Of a DNA stretch of 64,000 nt, positions 6,386-17,595 are shown piece after piece. The notes under the pieces are model-generated. The model worked only from the letters and a program-made list of their open reading frames with translations, was not told the DNA's origin and ran no database searches. Position 1 is the first letter of the stretch; each line of letters opens with the position of its first letter. The DNA is taken from the NCBI RefSeq assembly GCF_038433135.1, contig NZ_JBCDMV010000003.1, positions 13,476-77,475 on the forward strand. The letters run 5' to 3'. This DNA is from Luteococcus sp038433135 (GTDB taxonomy: Bacteria > Actinomycetota > Actinomycetes > Propionibacteriales > Propionibacteriaceae). The position numbers were made by a program, and so were the translations under genes.

Positions 6386-8956
6386 GTGAGCACCGCAAAC
6401 ATCACTCGGGACGAGGCCAACGCCCGCAGCGCCGGCCTGCGCCTGGAGAGTTACCACACCACCGTCGACCTTCGCCGCGCGCCCGACCAGACGCAGCCGC
6501 GCTACCCGGTGCACACGGTCGTCGTGCTGGATGCCACCATCACCGAGACCTTCATGGACTTCCTGGACGGCGAGGTCCACCGGATCCTGGTCAACGGCGA
6601 ATTGCAGCCTGTCAGCTACGACGGTGCGCGTTTCCCGCTCACCCTGCCCCTCGGCCGCGCCGTGGTGGAGGTCTTCGCCGAGGCCAGCTATTCACGCTCC
6701 GGCCAGGGCCTGCACCGCTTCCTGGACCCGGTGGACCAGCAGACCTACCTCTACACCCAGTTCGAGCCCGCCGACGCCCGCCGGGTCTTCCCCAACTTCG
6801 AGCAACCCGACCTGAAGGCCGCGCACCACATCACCGTGCTGGCGCCCGACGGCTGGCAGGTGCGATCCAACCAGCCGCGCGTGGCCGGCGGCGCGATCAA
6901 GAACGACGACGGCCAGCTGGACGGTGTCCGGCACGCCTTCGGGCCCACTCCGCCCCTGTCCACCTATCTGACCTGCATCATCGCCGGGCCGTGGCATGAA
7001 GAGCGCTCCCGGTGGAGCTCCGGCGACGGGCTGGAGATCGAGCTGGGCGCCCTGTGCCGACACAGCCTGGTGGAGCATTTCGACGCCGACAAGGTCTTCG
7101 AGCTGACCCGGCAGGGGCTGGACTTCTACCATCGCGGCTTCGGATTCCCCTACCCCTGGGGCAAGTACGACCAGGTCTTCGTCCCCGAATACAACCTGGG
7201 CGCAATGGAGAATCCCGGCCTGGTCACCTTCACCGAGAGCTACATTCATCGCTCCGCCGCCACCCGTGCCCAGTACCAGGCCCGTGCCAACACGATCCTG
7301 CACGAGATGGCGCACATGTGGTTCGGTGACCTGGTCACCCCGGCCTGGTGGGACGACCTGTGGCTGAAGGAATCCTTCGCGGAATTCATGGGCGCCCACG
7401 TCAGTGAGCAAGCCACCGAGTTCACCGACGCCTGGGTGGCCTTCGCCGGCCGCCGCAAGGCCTGGGCCTATGCCCAGGACCAGCTGCCGACCACCCATCC
7501 GATCGTCGCCGACATCGGTGACGTCGAGGCCGCCAAGCAGAACTTTGACGGCATCACCTATGCCAAGGGCGCCGCGGTGCTCAAGCAGTTGGTGGCCCAT
7601 GTGGGCGTCGACGACTTCTTCGCCGGCTCCCGGGCCTATTTCCGGGCGCACGCCTTCGGCTCGGCCCGGTTGGCCGACCTGCTGGCCGCGTTGGAGGAGA
7701 CCTCCGGGCGGGATCTGGCCGCATGGTCCGCTGCCTGGTTGCAGACCGCCGGTCCAGACACCTTGACCCCGCTGGTGGAGTTGGCGGACGGTCGGATCAA
7801 CCGGCTCGGGGTGCGCCACGTCTCCGTCGATGCCCGGGATGGTGCACCCGTCGGGCGCCCGCACACCCTCAAGCTGGGGCTCTACCGGCTGGTCGATGGG
7901 GAACTGAGCCGCACCGAGACCTTCGCTTGTGAGCTGGACGGCAGCGCCGAGACCTGGCTGGAGCAGGCCGTCGGGCTGGAGGCGCCCGATCTGGTGCTGG
8001 TCAACGACGAAGACCTGACCTACGCCAAGGTCGAGCTGGACGAGGCCTCGCTGGCCACCGTTCGGGAACACCTGTCCCTGCTGGCTGATCCGCTGGCCCG
8101 AGCCCTGGTCTGGTCGGCGCTGTGGAACATGACCCGCGACGCCGCGCTGCCGGTGCGCGACTACGCCGACGCGGTGCTGCGGCACGGTGCCGCCGAGACC
8201 GACATCGCCACCCTGAGCAGTCTGCTGGCCAATCTGGAACTGGCGATCAACCGCTACCTGCCGTCGGCGGCCCGCGACGAGGTGGCCGGCCAGTCCGCCG
8301 AGAAGCTGTGGGAACTGTTGCAGTCAAGCGATCCCGGCAGCGACGCGCAGATCGTGCTGGCTCGCGCGGTGGCCCGCTTCGGGCTGCGGGTGGCGGGGCT
8401 GGGTGACCGGATCGCCGGTCTGCTGGACGCCTCGGTCGTCGTGCCGGGACTCGAGCTGGGCCCCGAACTGCGCTGGGCGCTGGCCCGCGCGCTGGCCGTC
8501 CACGGACTCTGGGGCGCGGCGGAACTGGACGCCGAACTGGAGCGCGACGCCAGTGCCGACGGCATCACCGCCCAGCGCGAGGCGCTGGCCTCCCGGCCCG
8601 ATCCCGCCGTGAAGGCCGACGTCTGGCGGGAGCTGCACACCCCGCTGGCGCTCAGCAATGACCACGTCGACGCGCTGGTGGCGGGCTTCGCGACCCCTGG
8701 CCAGGAGGAGCTGGGGGCGTCGGCGTCGGCGGGTTACTTCGACGCGCTGACCGACGTCTGGGGTGGGCACGCCATCGAGATCGCGCAGCGGCTGGTCGGC
8801 GGGCTCTTCCCCTGTGGTCCCGACGCCGCCGAGCACGCCGAGGCGTGGCTGGCCGCCCATCTCGACGCCCCGGGGGCCCTGCGTCGCCTGGTGATCGAGG
8901 GTGCGGACAATGCCCGTCGGGCCCAGCGAGCGCAGGAATTCAACGCCCGGCCTTGA
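6386..8956 (+). CDS. pepN: Aminopeptidase N (M1 zinc metallopeptidase)
   Basis: An 856-residue cytoplasmic aminopeptidase that removes N-terminal residues from peptides. The exopeptidase motif GAMEN is at about residue 272, followed by the zinc site HEMAH (His306, Glu307, His310) and third ligand Glu329 in WLKESFAEF. The long C-terminal helical region matches ERAP1-like actinobacterial PepN, and the length is normal. The GTG start at 6386 gives MSTANITRDEANARSAGLRL; GTGAGG lies upstream at slightly long spacing. No partner genes are adjacent. Confidence 0.95.
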   Translation: MSTANITRDEANARSAGLRLESYHTTVDLRRAPDQTQPRYPVHTVVVLDATITETFMDFLDGEVHRILVNGELQPVSYDGARFPLTLPLGRAVVEVFAEASYSRSGQGLHRFLDPVDQQTYLYTQFEPADARRVFPNFEQPDLKAAHHITVLAPDGWQVRSNQPRVAGGAIKNDDGQLDGVRHAFGPTPPLSTYLTCIIAGPWHEERSRWSSGDGLEIELGALCRHSLVEHFDADKVFELTRQGLDFYHRGFGFPYPWGKYDQVFVPEYNLGAMENPGLVTFTESYIHRSAATRAQYQARANTILHEMAHMWFGDLVTPAWWDDLWLKESFAEFMGAHVSEQATEFTDAWVAFAGRRKAWAYAQDQLPTTHPIVADIGDVEAAKQNFDGITYAKGAAVLKQLVAHVGVDDFFAGSRAYFRAHAFGSARLADLLAALEETSGRDLAAWSAAWLQTAGPDTLTPLVELADGRINRLGVRHVSVDARDGAPVGRPHTLKLGLYRLVDGELSRTETFACELDGSAETWLEQAVGLEAPDLVLVNDEDLTYAKVELDEASLATVREHLSLLADPLARALVWSALWNMTRDAALPVRDYADAVLRHGAAETDIATLSSLLANLELAINRYLPSAARDEVAGQSAEKLWELLQSSDPGSDAQIVLARAVARFGLRVAGLGDRIAGLLDASVVVPGLELGPELRWALARALAVHGLWGAAELDAELERDASADGITAQREALASRPDPAVKADVWRELHTPLALSNDHVDALVAGFATPGQEELGASASAGYFDALTDVWGGHAIEIAQRLVGGLFPCGPDAAEHAEAWLAAHLDAPGALRRLVIEGADNARRAQRAQEFNARP

Positions 8957-8979
8957 TCTGTGGGTGCCTGGGTTTCTGG

Positions 8980-9075
8980 GCCTCGACAAGTGCGGCCATC
9001 GTGGCTGGCTTCGGGTCCGGGTTTCACCATGGTCCCCGAGGCGCGAACTCCACCGCGGTCCCCGAGCCCGTCGAG
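8980..9075. repeat. Interspersed inverted repeat, copy 2
   Basis: GCCTCGACAAGTGCGGCCAT at the left faces GGTCCCCGAGCCCGTCGAG at the right, with a partial extra unit (GGTCCCCGAGG) between. It fills most of the gap between pepN and the purL promoter. Confidence 0.7.
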
Positions 9076-9156
9076 TACCCACAGCCAGGAGCACAACCGG
9101 GCAGCCCAGGTCACCGCGTCCTCTGGTTTCGCGTCGCCCCGGAGCGTCGCACCAGA

Positions 9157-9162
9157 TAGATT
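9157..9162 (+). promoter_or_regulatory. -10 box TAGATT of purL (leaderless)
   Basis: TAGATT lies 6 bases before the GTG start at 9169. No ribosome site is visible. Confidence 0.6.
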
Positions 9163-9168
9163 GTCTGC

Positions 9169-11427
<2,259 letters not shown>

Positions 11428-11445
11428 TCCCACCGAAAGTAAGAG

Positions 11446-11485
11446 TGTGGATGGTTACCACCGTCGACGGTGGTAACCATCCACA
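11446..11485. terminator. 40-bp perfect palindrome, copy A
   Basis: An unbroken palindrome centred on GTCGAC, followed by TTTT on the plus strand. Each arm includes GGATGGTTACCACC. It can terminate purL and, in reverse, the AbiEi-like gene. Copy B is at 12548-12595. Confidence 0.85.
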
Positions 11486-11488
11486 TTT

Positions 11489-12436
11489 TCATGTGGGCCA
11501 GAGGTCCGACCCCAGACAGTGGGGACAAGGATGGGCCTGTGTGGGTTGCCCGGTCATCTGTAGCATCTGATTGACCTGTGAGGCCACCTCGCACGGGCGA
11601 CGCCAGCAGTCGTCGTGGCCATAGCGCAGGGTGGGGAGCCCCTCCAGCATGGATTCGTTGTCTCGCTCCATGTCCCGGAAGGTGGAGCGGGAATCCGCAT
11701 GCCCCAGCCGCCCGTCCAACTCCACGATGGCGCTGTCATAGAGCAGGTCGTGGCGCTTGTACTTGCGCCGATACTGCCGCCGACCCCGTGGCAACCCGTG
11801 CGGTTGCTCAACCGCAACGGCGTAGCGGTGTTCCAAGGTGGATTCCAGACCCTCCGCATCGTGCAGCAGATTCGTGAGCAGCTGGCGCGTTCGAGCGCCT
11901 CCCGCCAGCCAGGGACGTCTGTCGAGTTCCTTCTGGAGCCGCCCGGCGGTGGTGAGCCGTTTTCGCAGCGCCTCGGTGACCCATTCCACTGCCCTCTCTG
12001 GCTCGGCGGCGCAGAGATCCAGCACTGTCCAGTCGACGGGGGAGACCGGAAGCAGTGCTCGCGACGTGGGGAGATGCCGCCGACGAACGTGACGACATCC
12101 CGGTGCCGGGATTCGGCGCCGGTCGAAGGGCACCAGTACGACGAGGTCGTCGGTGGGCTCGGGGCAGATGCCATGCCGATGCCCAGCAGCGTGTTCGCCG
12201 AGCATCGCTCCATCGCCGGCGGCCAGGACCCCGGCCCAGGCGCGCCCGGTGAAGCCCAGGGCGTCGGGATTGTCGGTGTAGATCCCGCTGCTCAGCCGCC
12301 GCCACCGGCCCGAGTCCACCAGCCGCTGGACACACCGATCTGGCAGGAAGATCATCGCCTGTCCGCGGCTGATGACTCCTTCCTGAGCGCGCAACAGTCC
12401 GGTGAGTGGGTCGGGGATGTCGATGCGGCGATGCAT
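11489..12436 (-). CDS. AbiEi-like antitoxin domain protein with DUF559 endonuclease-like domain
   Basis: A 315-residue protein of a type common in actinobacteria and never well studied. An N-terminal winged-helix AbiEi-type segment (GVISRGQAMIFLPDRCVQRL and following, about residues 18-55) precedes a C-terminal Vsr/DUF559-like fold with VELDGRLGH and RDMERDN, resembling a PD-(D/E)XK-type nuclease core. No AbiEii toxin or other partner is adjacent. The start at 12436 (MHRRIDIP) is chosen because the open frame continuing upstream runs into palindrome B, which also suggests terminator function. A selfish or defence role is possible but not shown. Confidence 0.7.
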   Translation of the reverse strand: MHRRIDIPDPLTGLLRAQEGVISRGQAMIFLPDRCVQRLVDSGRWRRLSSGIYTDNPDALGFTGRAWAGVLAAGDGAMLGEHAAGHRHGICPEPTDDLVVLVPFDRRRIPAPGCRHVRRRHLPTSRALLPVSPVDWTVLDLCAAEPERAVEWVTEALRKRLTTAGRLQKELDRRPWLAGGARTRQLLTNLLHDAEGLESTLEHRYAVAVEQPHGLPRGRRQYRRKYKRHDLLYDSAIVELDGRLGHADSRSTFRDMERDNESMLEGLPTLRYGHDDCWRRPCEVASQVNQMLQMTGQPTQAHPCPHCLGSDLWPT

Positions 12437-12547
12437 GTAGCCACTGTTACCCGTGGTTCGCTCTTGGGCGATCGCCCAGTAGAAACTGTGGACAACTCTT
12501 GGGTGCTGCGTGGCCTGTGGAAAACCCACGTAGGGGTGCCCGGAAAG

Positions 12548-12595
12548 AAAGTGCGGATGGTTACCACCGTCGACGGTGGTAACCATCCGCACTTT
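12548..12595. terminator. 48-bp perfect palindrome, copy B
   Basis: It has the same core as copy A with 24-base arms. One stem pair has changed on both sides (T-A in copy A, C-G here), so pairing is kept. It lies after the stop of the minus-strand aminotransferase gene and upstream of the AbiEi-like gene. Confidence 0.85.
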
Positions 12596-12640
12596 TGTGG
12601 TCAGACCTAAAGGTGAACGCTCAAACCGGACCCGAGTGGG

Positions 12641-13849
12641 TCAGATCACGTCGGCGATGGCTTCACACACGTAGTCGATGTTGGAGTCGTTGAGGGCGGC
12701 GACGCAGATCCGCCCCTTGTCGGTGCCGTAGACGCCCCACTTCTCGCGCAGCTGCACCATCTGCTCCTTGGAGAGCCCGGAGTAGCTGAACATGCCCACC
12801 TGCTCGGCGATGAAGCCCATGTCCTTCTTCCCACTGGCGGCGGTGACACCGGCGGCGGCCAGACCGTCGACCAGCTTGCGGCGCATCTCCTTGATCCGGT
12901 TGCGCATCGCGCCCAGCTCCTCGATCCACTGGGCACGCAGCGCCTCGTCGGCCAGCACGGTGGCCACCACGGTGGCGCCGTGGGTGGGGGAGGAGGAAAC
13001 CATGGTGCGGATCAGGATCTTGAGCTGGCTGAGCACCCGGGCGGCCTCGTCGGCGTCGGTGCAGGTGACCTGCAGGGCGCCCACCCGCTCCCCGTAGAGG
13101 CTCATGTTCTTGGCGAAGCTGACCGTGTTGACGACGGGCTTCCCGGTGGCGACGAACTTCTGGATCGCCCGGACGTCCTCCTCGGGGCCGTCGGCGAAGC
13201 CCTGGTAGGCCATGTCCACGAGCGGGATCAGTTCCGCGTCGGTGACCACCTGCACCACCTGGTCCCACTGCTCGTCGGTCAGGTCGTAACCGGTGGGGTT
13301 GTGGCAACAGGCGTGCAGCACCACGACGGTGCCCTTGGCGGCGGCGCGGAGGTCTTCCAGCATGCCGTCGAAGTCGATTCCGTCCCGGTCGGTGGCCTTG
13401 TAACGGTAGGTGTCCACCTGGTAGCCGCAGCGGGTGAAGACGGCCTGGTGGTTCTCCCACGACGGGTCGCTCAGCAGCAGGGTGCCGTTGGACAGCGGAC
13501 GCAGGAAGTCGCCGCCAACCCGCAGCGCGCCGGTGCCGGACAGGGTCTGCACGGTGACCAGGCGGTTCTCGGCGATCTCGGCAGCATCGGCACCGTGCAC
13601 CAGCTTGGCGACCTCCGTGGTGAAGGCCTTCAGGCCGTCGATCGGCAGGTAGCCGCGGGGCTTGGGGTCGGTGCCCATCTGCTGCTCGACGGTGCGCACA
13701 CAGTCCAGCACCGGCAGCTTGCCGTTGGCGTCCTGGTAGACGCCCACGCCCAGGTTCACCTTCTTGGGGTTCGGATCGGCCAGGTAGGCCTCGGTGAGGC
13801 CCAGGATCGGGTCGCGGGGCGCCATTTCGACGGCAGAGAAGACACTCAT
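12641..13849 (-). CDS. Aspartate/aromatic amino-acid aminotransferase (class I)
   Basis: A 402-residue PLP enzyme exchanging amino groups between aspartate or aromatic amino acids and 2-oxoglutarate. The PLP lysine is residue 247 in SFAKNMSLYGERVG. Other hallmarks are HACCHNPTGYDLT, LVDMAYQGFADG and the N-terminal MAPRDPILGLTEAY, all of the enterobacterial AspC/TyrB subgroup (I-alpha) rather than the shorter I-gamma type common in actinobacteria. The start at 13849 has GAAAGG upstream. It diverges from the amidase gene across 122 bases and ends at palindrome B. AspC and TyrB cannot be told apart here. Confidence 0.88.
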   Translation of the reverse strand: MSVFSAVEMAPRDPILGLTEAYLADPNPKKVNLGVGVYQDANGKLPVLDCVRTVEQQMGTDPKPRGYLPIDGLKAFTTEVAKLVHGADAAEIAENRLVTVQTLSGTGALRVGGDFLRPLSNGTLLLSDPSWENHQAVFTRCGYQVDTYRYKATDRDGIDFDGMLEDLRAAAKGTVVVLHACCHNPTGYDLTDEQWDQVVQVVTDAELIPLVDMAYQGFADGPEEDVRAIQKFVATGKPVVNTVSFAKNMSLYGERVGALQVTCTDADEAARVLSQLKILIRTMVSSSPTHGATVVATVLADEALRAQWIEELGAMRNRIKEMRRKLVDGLAAAGVTAASGKKDMGFIAEQVGMFSYSGLSKEQMVQLREKWGVYGTDKGRICVAALNDSNIDYVCEAIADVI

Positions 13850-13971
13850 GGTCTTGGCCTTTCGGGTCACGGACGATTGGCACCATCCTTCCATGCAAGA
13901 CGCCCCGATGGGCAGGGGTCCGCGCGGGACGATGCATCGCGGCCGGCCCGGGTTGTGGCAGAGTTCCCGGC

Positions 13972-15417
13972 ATGACATCGCCGTCGGGAACCCAGCTGCA
14001 CGAACTCTCCGCGCTGGAGGTGGCCGACGCGATCCGGGCCGGGGAAGTGACGGCGCTGGAGGTCACCGTCGACAGTCTGGAGCGGGCCGAGAAGCTGGGC
14101 GCGACGGTGGGCGCCTTCACCCATCTGGCCCACCAGCGGGCCCTGACCACCGCCGCCAGCCTGGACGCCAACCCCAGCCTGGCAAAGGGATCGCGGCTTC
14201 GCGGAGTGCCCTGCCCGATCAAGGACCTGAGCATGGTGCGCGGGCTGCCCCTCCGCGCCGGATCGGCTGCGCTGGACGGTGACCCGGCGCCGGTGGACGA
14301 CGGCATTGTGACCCTGCTGGCCGGCGCCGGCACGGTGATGACCGGCAAGACCAGCACCCCGGAATTCGGGCTGCCCTGCTACACCGAACCGGAGGGCCAG
14401 CCCGCCGCCCGCACCCCGTGGGACCTGAGCCGGGGCGCCGGGGGCTCATCCGGTGGCGCGGCGGCCGCGGTCAGCGCCGGGATCGTGCCGATCGCCCACG
14501 GTTCCGACGGCGGCGGCTCCATCCGGATTCCCGCGTCGTGCTGCGGGCTGGTGGGGCTGAAACCCAGCCGGGGAAGGGTTTCCCCGGGGCCGCACGGCGT
14601 CGACGGGGTGGCGCTGGCCAGCCACGGCGTGCTCACCCGCACCGTCCGCGACACCGCCGCCGGTCTGGACGTGCTGAGTGGCCGCTGGCCGGGCGACCAG
14701 TACCTGCTGCCCGAGACACCCGGCGGTTTCCTGCAGGCACTGGACACCCCGCCGCCCAGCCTGCGGATCGGCCTGCTGACCACGCCCAGCAATGTGGACA
14801 CCACGGTGCATCCAGCCTGTCTGCGTGCCGCCGAACGCGCCGCCCGGCTGCTGGAGGAGTTGGGGCACCACGTCGAGCAGGCCCCGTCGCCCTATGCGCC
14901 GGAGCGTTGGGCCGCGTTCATTGATCTCTGGTCGGTGATGGCGCTCTCCGCGCCCGTTCCCGATGGGCGGGAGGGGCAGCTGCGCCCGCTGACCCGCTGG
15001 CTGCGGGGAAAGGGGCGCGAGGTGGCCGGAGTCGAGCACGCCCGGGCGTTGATGGAGACCCAACGGCTGACTCGCGAGGTGGCCACCACCTGGGCGGATT
15101 TCGACGTGGTCCTGACCCCGACGCTGGCCCAGCCGCCCGCCCTGGTCGGAGAGCTGCGGCACGACGATGATCCGGAGCGTGACTTCTGGCACCAGACCGC
15201 CTTCACCCCGTGGAGCAGCACCGCCAACCTGACCGGCCGCGCCTCGATCAGCCTGCCGCTGCATCGCGAGAGGATCGACGGCGTGGAGCTGCCGATCGGT
15301 GTGATGTTGACCGGGACGATGGGTGGCGACGAGATATTGCTTCGTCTGGCAGCCCAACTGGAAGCCGCCGATCCCTGGCCCCGCACCCCCATTCCGCCGG
15401 CCGGTCAGGGTGGATAA
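13972..15417 (+). CDS. Amidase-signature family amidase
   Basis: A 481-residue hydrolase of amide bonds with the full Ser-cisSer-Lys triad: Lys84 (CPIKDL), Ser159 (GGSSGGAAAAV) and nucleophile Ser183 (GSDGGGSIRIPA). The substrate is not evident; GatA is unlikely because gatB and gatC are absent and the C-terminus differs. CAGAGT lies 7 bases before the ATG, a weaker match to the leaderless pattern. It is followed at once by an M20 dipeptidase, so peptide or amino-acid amide breakdown is a reasonable guess. Confidence 0.85.
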   Translation: MTSPSGTQLHELSALEVADAIRAGEVTALEVTVDSLERAEKLGATVGAFTHLAHQRALTTAASLDANPSLAKGSRLRGVPCPIKDLSMVRGLPLRAGSAALDGDPAPVDDGIVTLLAGAGTVMTGKTSTPEFGLPCYTEPEGQPAARTPWDLSRGAGGSSGGAAAAVSAGIVPIAHGSDGGGSIRIPASCCGLVGLKPSRGRVSPGPHGVDGVALASHGVLTRTVRDTAAGLDVLSGRWPGDQYLLPETPGGFLQALDTPPPSLRIGLLTTPSNVDTTVHPACLRAAERAARLLEELGHHVEQAPSPYAPERWAAFIDLWSVMALSAPVPDGREGQLRPLTRWLRGKGREVAGVEHARALMETQRLTREVATTWADFDVVLTPTLAQPPALVGELRHDDDPERDFWHQTAFTPWSSTANLTGRASISLPLHRERIDGVELPIGVMLTGTMGGDEILLRLAAQLEAADPWPRTPIPPAGQGG

Positions 15418-15420
15418 CAT
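15415..15420 (+). promoter_or_regulatory. -10 box TAACAT of the M20 gene, overlapping the amidase stop
   Basis: The TAA stop of the amidase gene is the first half of TAACAT, which lies 6 bases before the ATG at 15427. This would be an internal leaderless promoter. Confidence 0.45.
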
Positions 15421-15426
15421 CGGCTC

Positions 15427-16770
15427 ATGAGCCTTGATGAAGCCGCACTCCGTTCCGCCGTCGACGCCGTCCTTCCCCGGATGAGGGAAGACCTGGACAA
15501 GCTGATCCAGATCGAGTCGATCAGCTCCCTGCCGGAGAAGGCCGACGAGGTGCGCCGCAGCGCCGACACCGTCGCCGACATGCTGCGCGAACTGGGTTGC
15601 CCCGACGTGAAGGTGGTGCAGGAGGGCGGTCAGCCCGCCGTCATTGCCCACTTCCCGGCTCCGGAGGGTCAGCCGACGATCTGCCTCTACTCGCACCATG
15701 ACGTGCAGCCCACGGGTGATGTGTCCCTGTGGAGCACTGAACCCTTCGAGCCCACCGAGCGCGACGGGCGTCTCTACGCCCGCGGCGCCAATGATGACAA
15801 GGCGGGTGTCGCGGTGCACCTGGCTGCGCTGCGTGCCTTCGACGGCAAGCCCCCGGTGGGCGTGACCCTGTTCATCGAGGGCGAGGAGGAGATCGGCTCC
15901 CCGAGCCTGGCCCGCCTGATCGAGAAGTACCACGACGAGCTGGTCAGCGATGTCTTCGTGATTTGTGACGCCACCAACTGGGAGGCCGGCCAGCCGTCCT
16001 TCACCACCACCCTGCGCGGCGTCTGCGACTGCGTGGTGGAGCTTCGCACTTTGGACCACGCGCTGCACTCCGGCGGCTTCGGCGGCGTCGTGCCCGACGC
16101 GCTGACCGCGATGTGCCGGCTGCTGGCCACCCTGCACGACGAGCAGGGCAATGTCGCCATCGAGGGGCTGAAGAGCGCCGACGCGCCCGCACTGGACTAC
16201 CCGGAGGACCGGCTGCGCAAGGAGACCGGCGTGCTGGACGGTGTGCAGTGGATCGGCGACGGCTCCGCCGTCAGCCGGTTGTGGACCAAGCCGTCCTGCA
16301 CCGTGTTGGCGATCGACTGCACCCGGGTGGCCGACGCCTCCAATACCCTGGCCCCGGTGGCCCGCGCCAAGGTGAGCGTGCGGGTGGCCCCCGGTGACAG
16401 CTCCGCCTCCGCCCTGGACGCCCTGGCCAAGCATCTGGAGAGCCACGCCCCGTGGGGCGCACGGGTCACCGTCACCAAGGGAGAGACCGGCGATCCCGGC
16501 GTCGTGCCCTTCGAAGGTCCGCTGGCGGAGCTGGCCCAGGGCGCCTTCCGCGACGCCTGGGAGGGTGTCGAGCCGGTGCAGGTGGGTTGTGGCGGCTCCA
16601 TCCCGATGATCGCCGACTTCCAGCAGGCCTTCCCCACCTCGCAGGTGCTGGTCACCGCCGTCGCCGACCCCGACGGCCGTCCGCACGGCATCGACGAGTC
16701 ACAGGACATCAACGACCTGGAGAAGGCCTGCCTGGCCGAGGCGCTGCTGCTGGCCCGTCTGGCCCGCTGA
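15427..16770 (+). CDS. M20-family dipeptidase
   Basis: A 447-residue two-zinc peptidase of the M20 dipeptidase group (carnosinase/ArgE-like). Metal-site motifs are YSHHDVQPTG, ANDDKAG with the bridging Asp, and the catalytic EGEEEIGSP; a later HSGGFGG and C-terminal PHGIDESQ supply the dimer-domain and last metal residues. It begins 9 bases after the amidase gene and may have its own leaderless promoter. It is followed by a hairpin terminator. Confidence 0.88.
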   Translation: MSLDEAALRSAVDAVLPRMREDLDKLIQIESISSLPEKADEVRRSADTVADMLRELGCPDVKVVQEGGQPAVIAHFPAPEGQPTICLYSHHDVQPTGDVSLWSTEPFEPTERDGRLYARGANDDKAGVAVHLAALRAFDGKPPVGVTLFIEGEEEIGSPSLARLIEKYHDELVSDVFVICDATNWEAGQPSFTTTLRGVCDCVVELRTLDHALHSGGFGGVVPDALTAMCRLLATLHDEQGNVAIEGLKSADAPALDYPEDRLRKETGVLDGVQWIGDGSAVSRLWTKPSCTVLAIDCTRVADASNTLAPVARAKVSVRVAPGDSSASALDALAKHLESHAPWGARVTVTKGETGDPGVVPFEGPLAELAQGAFRDAWEGVEPVQVGCGGSIPMIADFQQAFPTSQVLVTAVADPDGRPHGIDESQDINDLEKACLAEALLLARLAR

Positions 16771-16782
16771 CTCCAATTTTCC

Positions 16783-16829
16783 CGACGTGGATCTGGCCCC
16801 CGACTGGTGCCGGGTCCACGTCGCCTTTT
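16783..16829 (+). terminator. Terminator after the M20 dipeptidase
   Basis: Arms CGACGTGGA and TCCACGTCG enclose a further GGC-rich stem and are followed by CCTTTTGG. It also separates the convergent vapC gene. Confidence 0.8.
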
Positions 16830-16849
16830 GGTGACGATGGACCGACGGG

Positions 16850-17266
16850 TCACACCTCGACGATGTGGATCAGTTCTTCCAGACCGACGAAGTCATCCGG
16901 GTTGCGCGTGACCAGAACCAGGTCATTGGCGAGTGCCGTGGCGGCGATGAGCAGATCTGCGAACCGGCCGCGTGGGCGTCGTCCGATGGCCGTGACGGCG
17001 ACATGGACCCGGGCGTAGGCACGCGCTTCCAGCACGCCGAAGGGGATCGGGTCGAAGGTGGCCTCGACATGTTGCAGTCGGAGCTGACGTCGTATTCGCT
17101 CGTCCTCATCCTGTGTGGCGGCCGGCCCGGCGCACAGTTCGGCCAGGGTGACGGCGGCGATGGTCACCTCGGCGGGGAGCGTGTCTGGTTCCAAGCGGTC
17201 GAGATCGATCAATGCCGAGGTGTCGAGCAGACCGCGCGAGGGCTTGTCAGGAACGATCGGGGACAC
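16850..17266 (-). CDS. VapC-type PIN-domain toxin
   Basis: A 139-residue PIN ribonuclease, probably the toxin of a VapBC-like pair that would cut tRNA or other RNA. Acidic residues of the PIN site are visible in LLDTSALIDL, LAELCAG, FADLLIAAT and NPDDF. I chose the GTG at 17266 because it overlaps the end of the antitoxin gene by 20 bases and gives a PIN protein of normal length. It is convergent with the M20 gene. Confidence 0.85.
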   Translation of the reverse strand: MSPIVPDKPSRGLLDTSALIDLDRLEPDTLPAEVTIAAVTLAELCAGPAATQDEDERIRRQLRLQHVEATFDPIPFGVLEARAYARVHVAVTAIGRRPRGRFADLLIAATALANDLVLVTRNPDDFVGLEELIHIVEV

Positions 17267-17501
17267 CCTGATCCACCGCCTCATCCAGGTCGGCGCGCAG
17301 CTGTGCCCAGTCGACCGGCGGGGCACCCTTCATCAGGGCCACCGCGGTGCGAGCATCCACGAATCGACGTCGATGCAGCGGTCGCAGCTCCGCCACGGGC
17401 TGGCCATTGCTGGTCACCTCGAAATTCTTCCCCTCGGCCACGGCCCGCATGATCCGGCCACTCTCATTGCGTAGCTCGCGCTGGCTGATGCTCTCGGTCA
17501 T
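17247..17501 (-). CDS. Phd/YefM-type antitoxin
   Basis: An 84-residue antitoxin beginning MTESISQRELRNESGRIMRA, the Phd/YefM DNA-binding fold, with GKNFEVTSNGQPVAELRPL. The variable C-terminal half would bind and block the PIN toxin, whose gene overlaps by 20 bases. Such antitoxins normally repress their own operon. TACGCT lies 6 bases before the start, so the operon is probably leaderless. Confidence 0.88.
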   Translation of the reverse strand: MTESISQRELRNESGRIMRAVAEGKNFEVTSNGQPVAELRPLHRRRFVDARTAVALMKGAPPVDWAQLRADLDEAVDQGVPDRS

Positions 17502-17507
17502 GCCACC

Positions 17508-17513
17508 AGCGTA
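17508..17513 (-). promoter_or_regulatory. -10 box TACGCT of the toxin-antitoxin operon
   Basis: TACGCT lies 6 bases before the antitoxin ATG. It sits in a GC-rich patch containing GTAGC and GCTAC, a possible autoregulatory site. Confidence 0.5.
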
Positions 17514-17555
17514 GCGCGGTGTGCTACAAGGCCTGGGGTGGTCCGGACCGCCACG

Positions 17556-17585
17556 GCCGGGACATGACTGATCAGCGCGTCCCTA
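17556..17585. promoter_or_regulatory. Conserved 30-base element, copy 2
   Basis: It matches 6301-6330 at 28 of 30 positions and runs into the -10 box of the DUF1992 gene, so a regulator bound here would cover that promoter. Confidence 0.5.
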
Positions 17586-17589
17586 TCAT
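17584..17589 (+). promoter_or_regulatory. -10 box TATCAT of the DUF1992 gene (leaderless)
   Basis: TATCAT lies 6 bases before the ATG at 17596. Confidence 0.6.
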
Positions 17590-17595
17590 GGGCAC

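Noticed and set aside
12437..12592. Start of the AbiEi-like protein inside palindrome B
   Set aside because: The frame is open upstream, but the extra residues are just translated palindrome and low-quality sequence; the ATG at 12436 gives the normal domain start.
13972..15417. Amidase as GatA of the Glu-tRNA amidotransferase
   Set aside because: No gatB or gatC is nearby, and the C-terminal region does not look like GatA.
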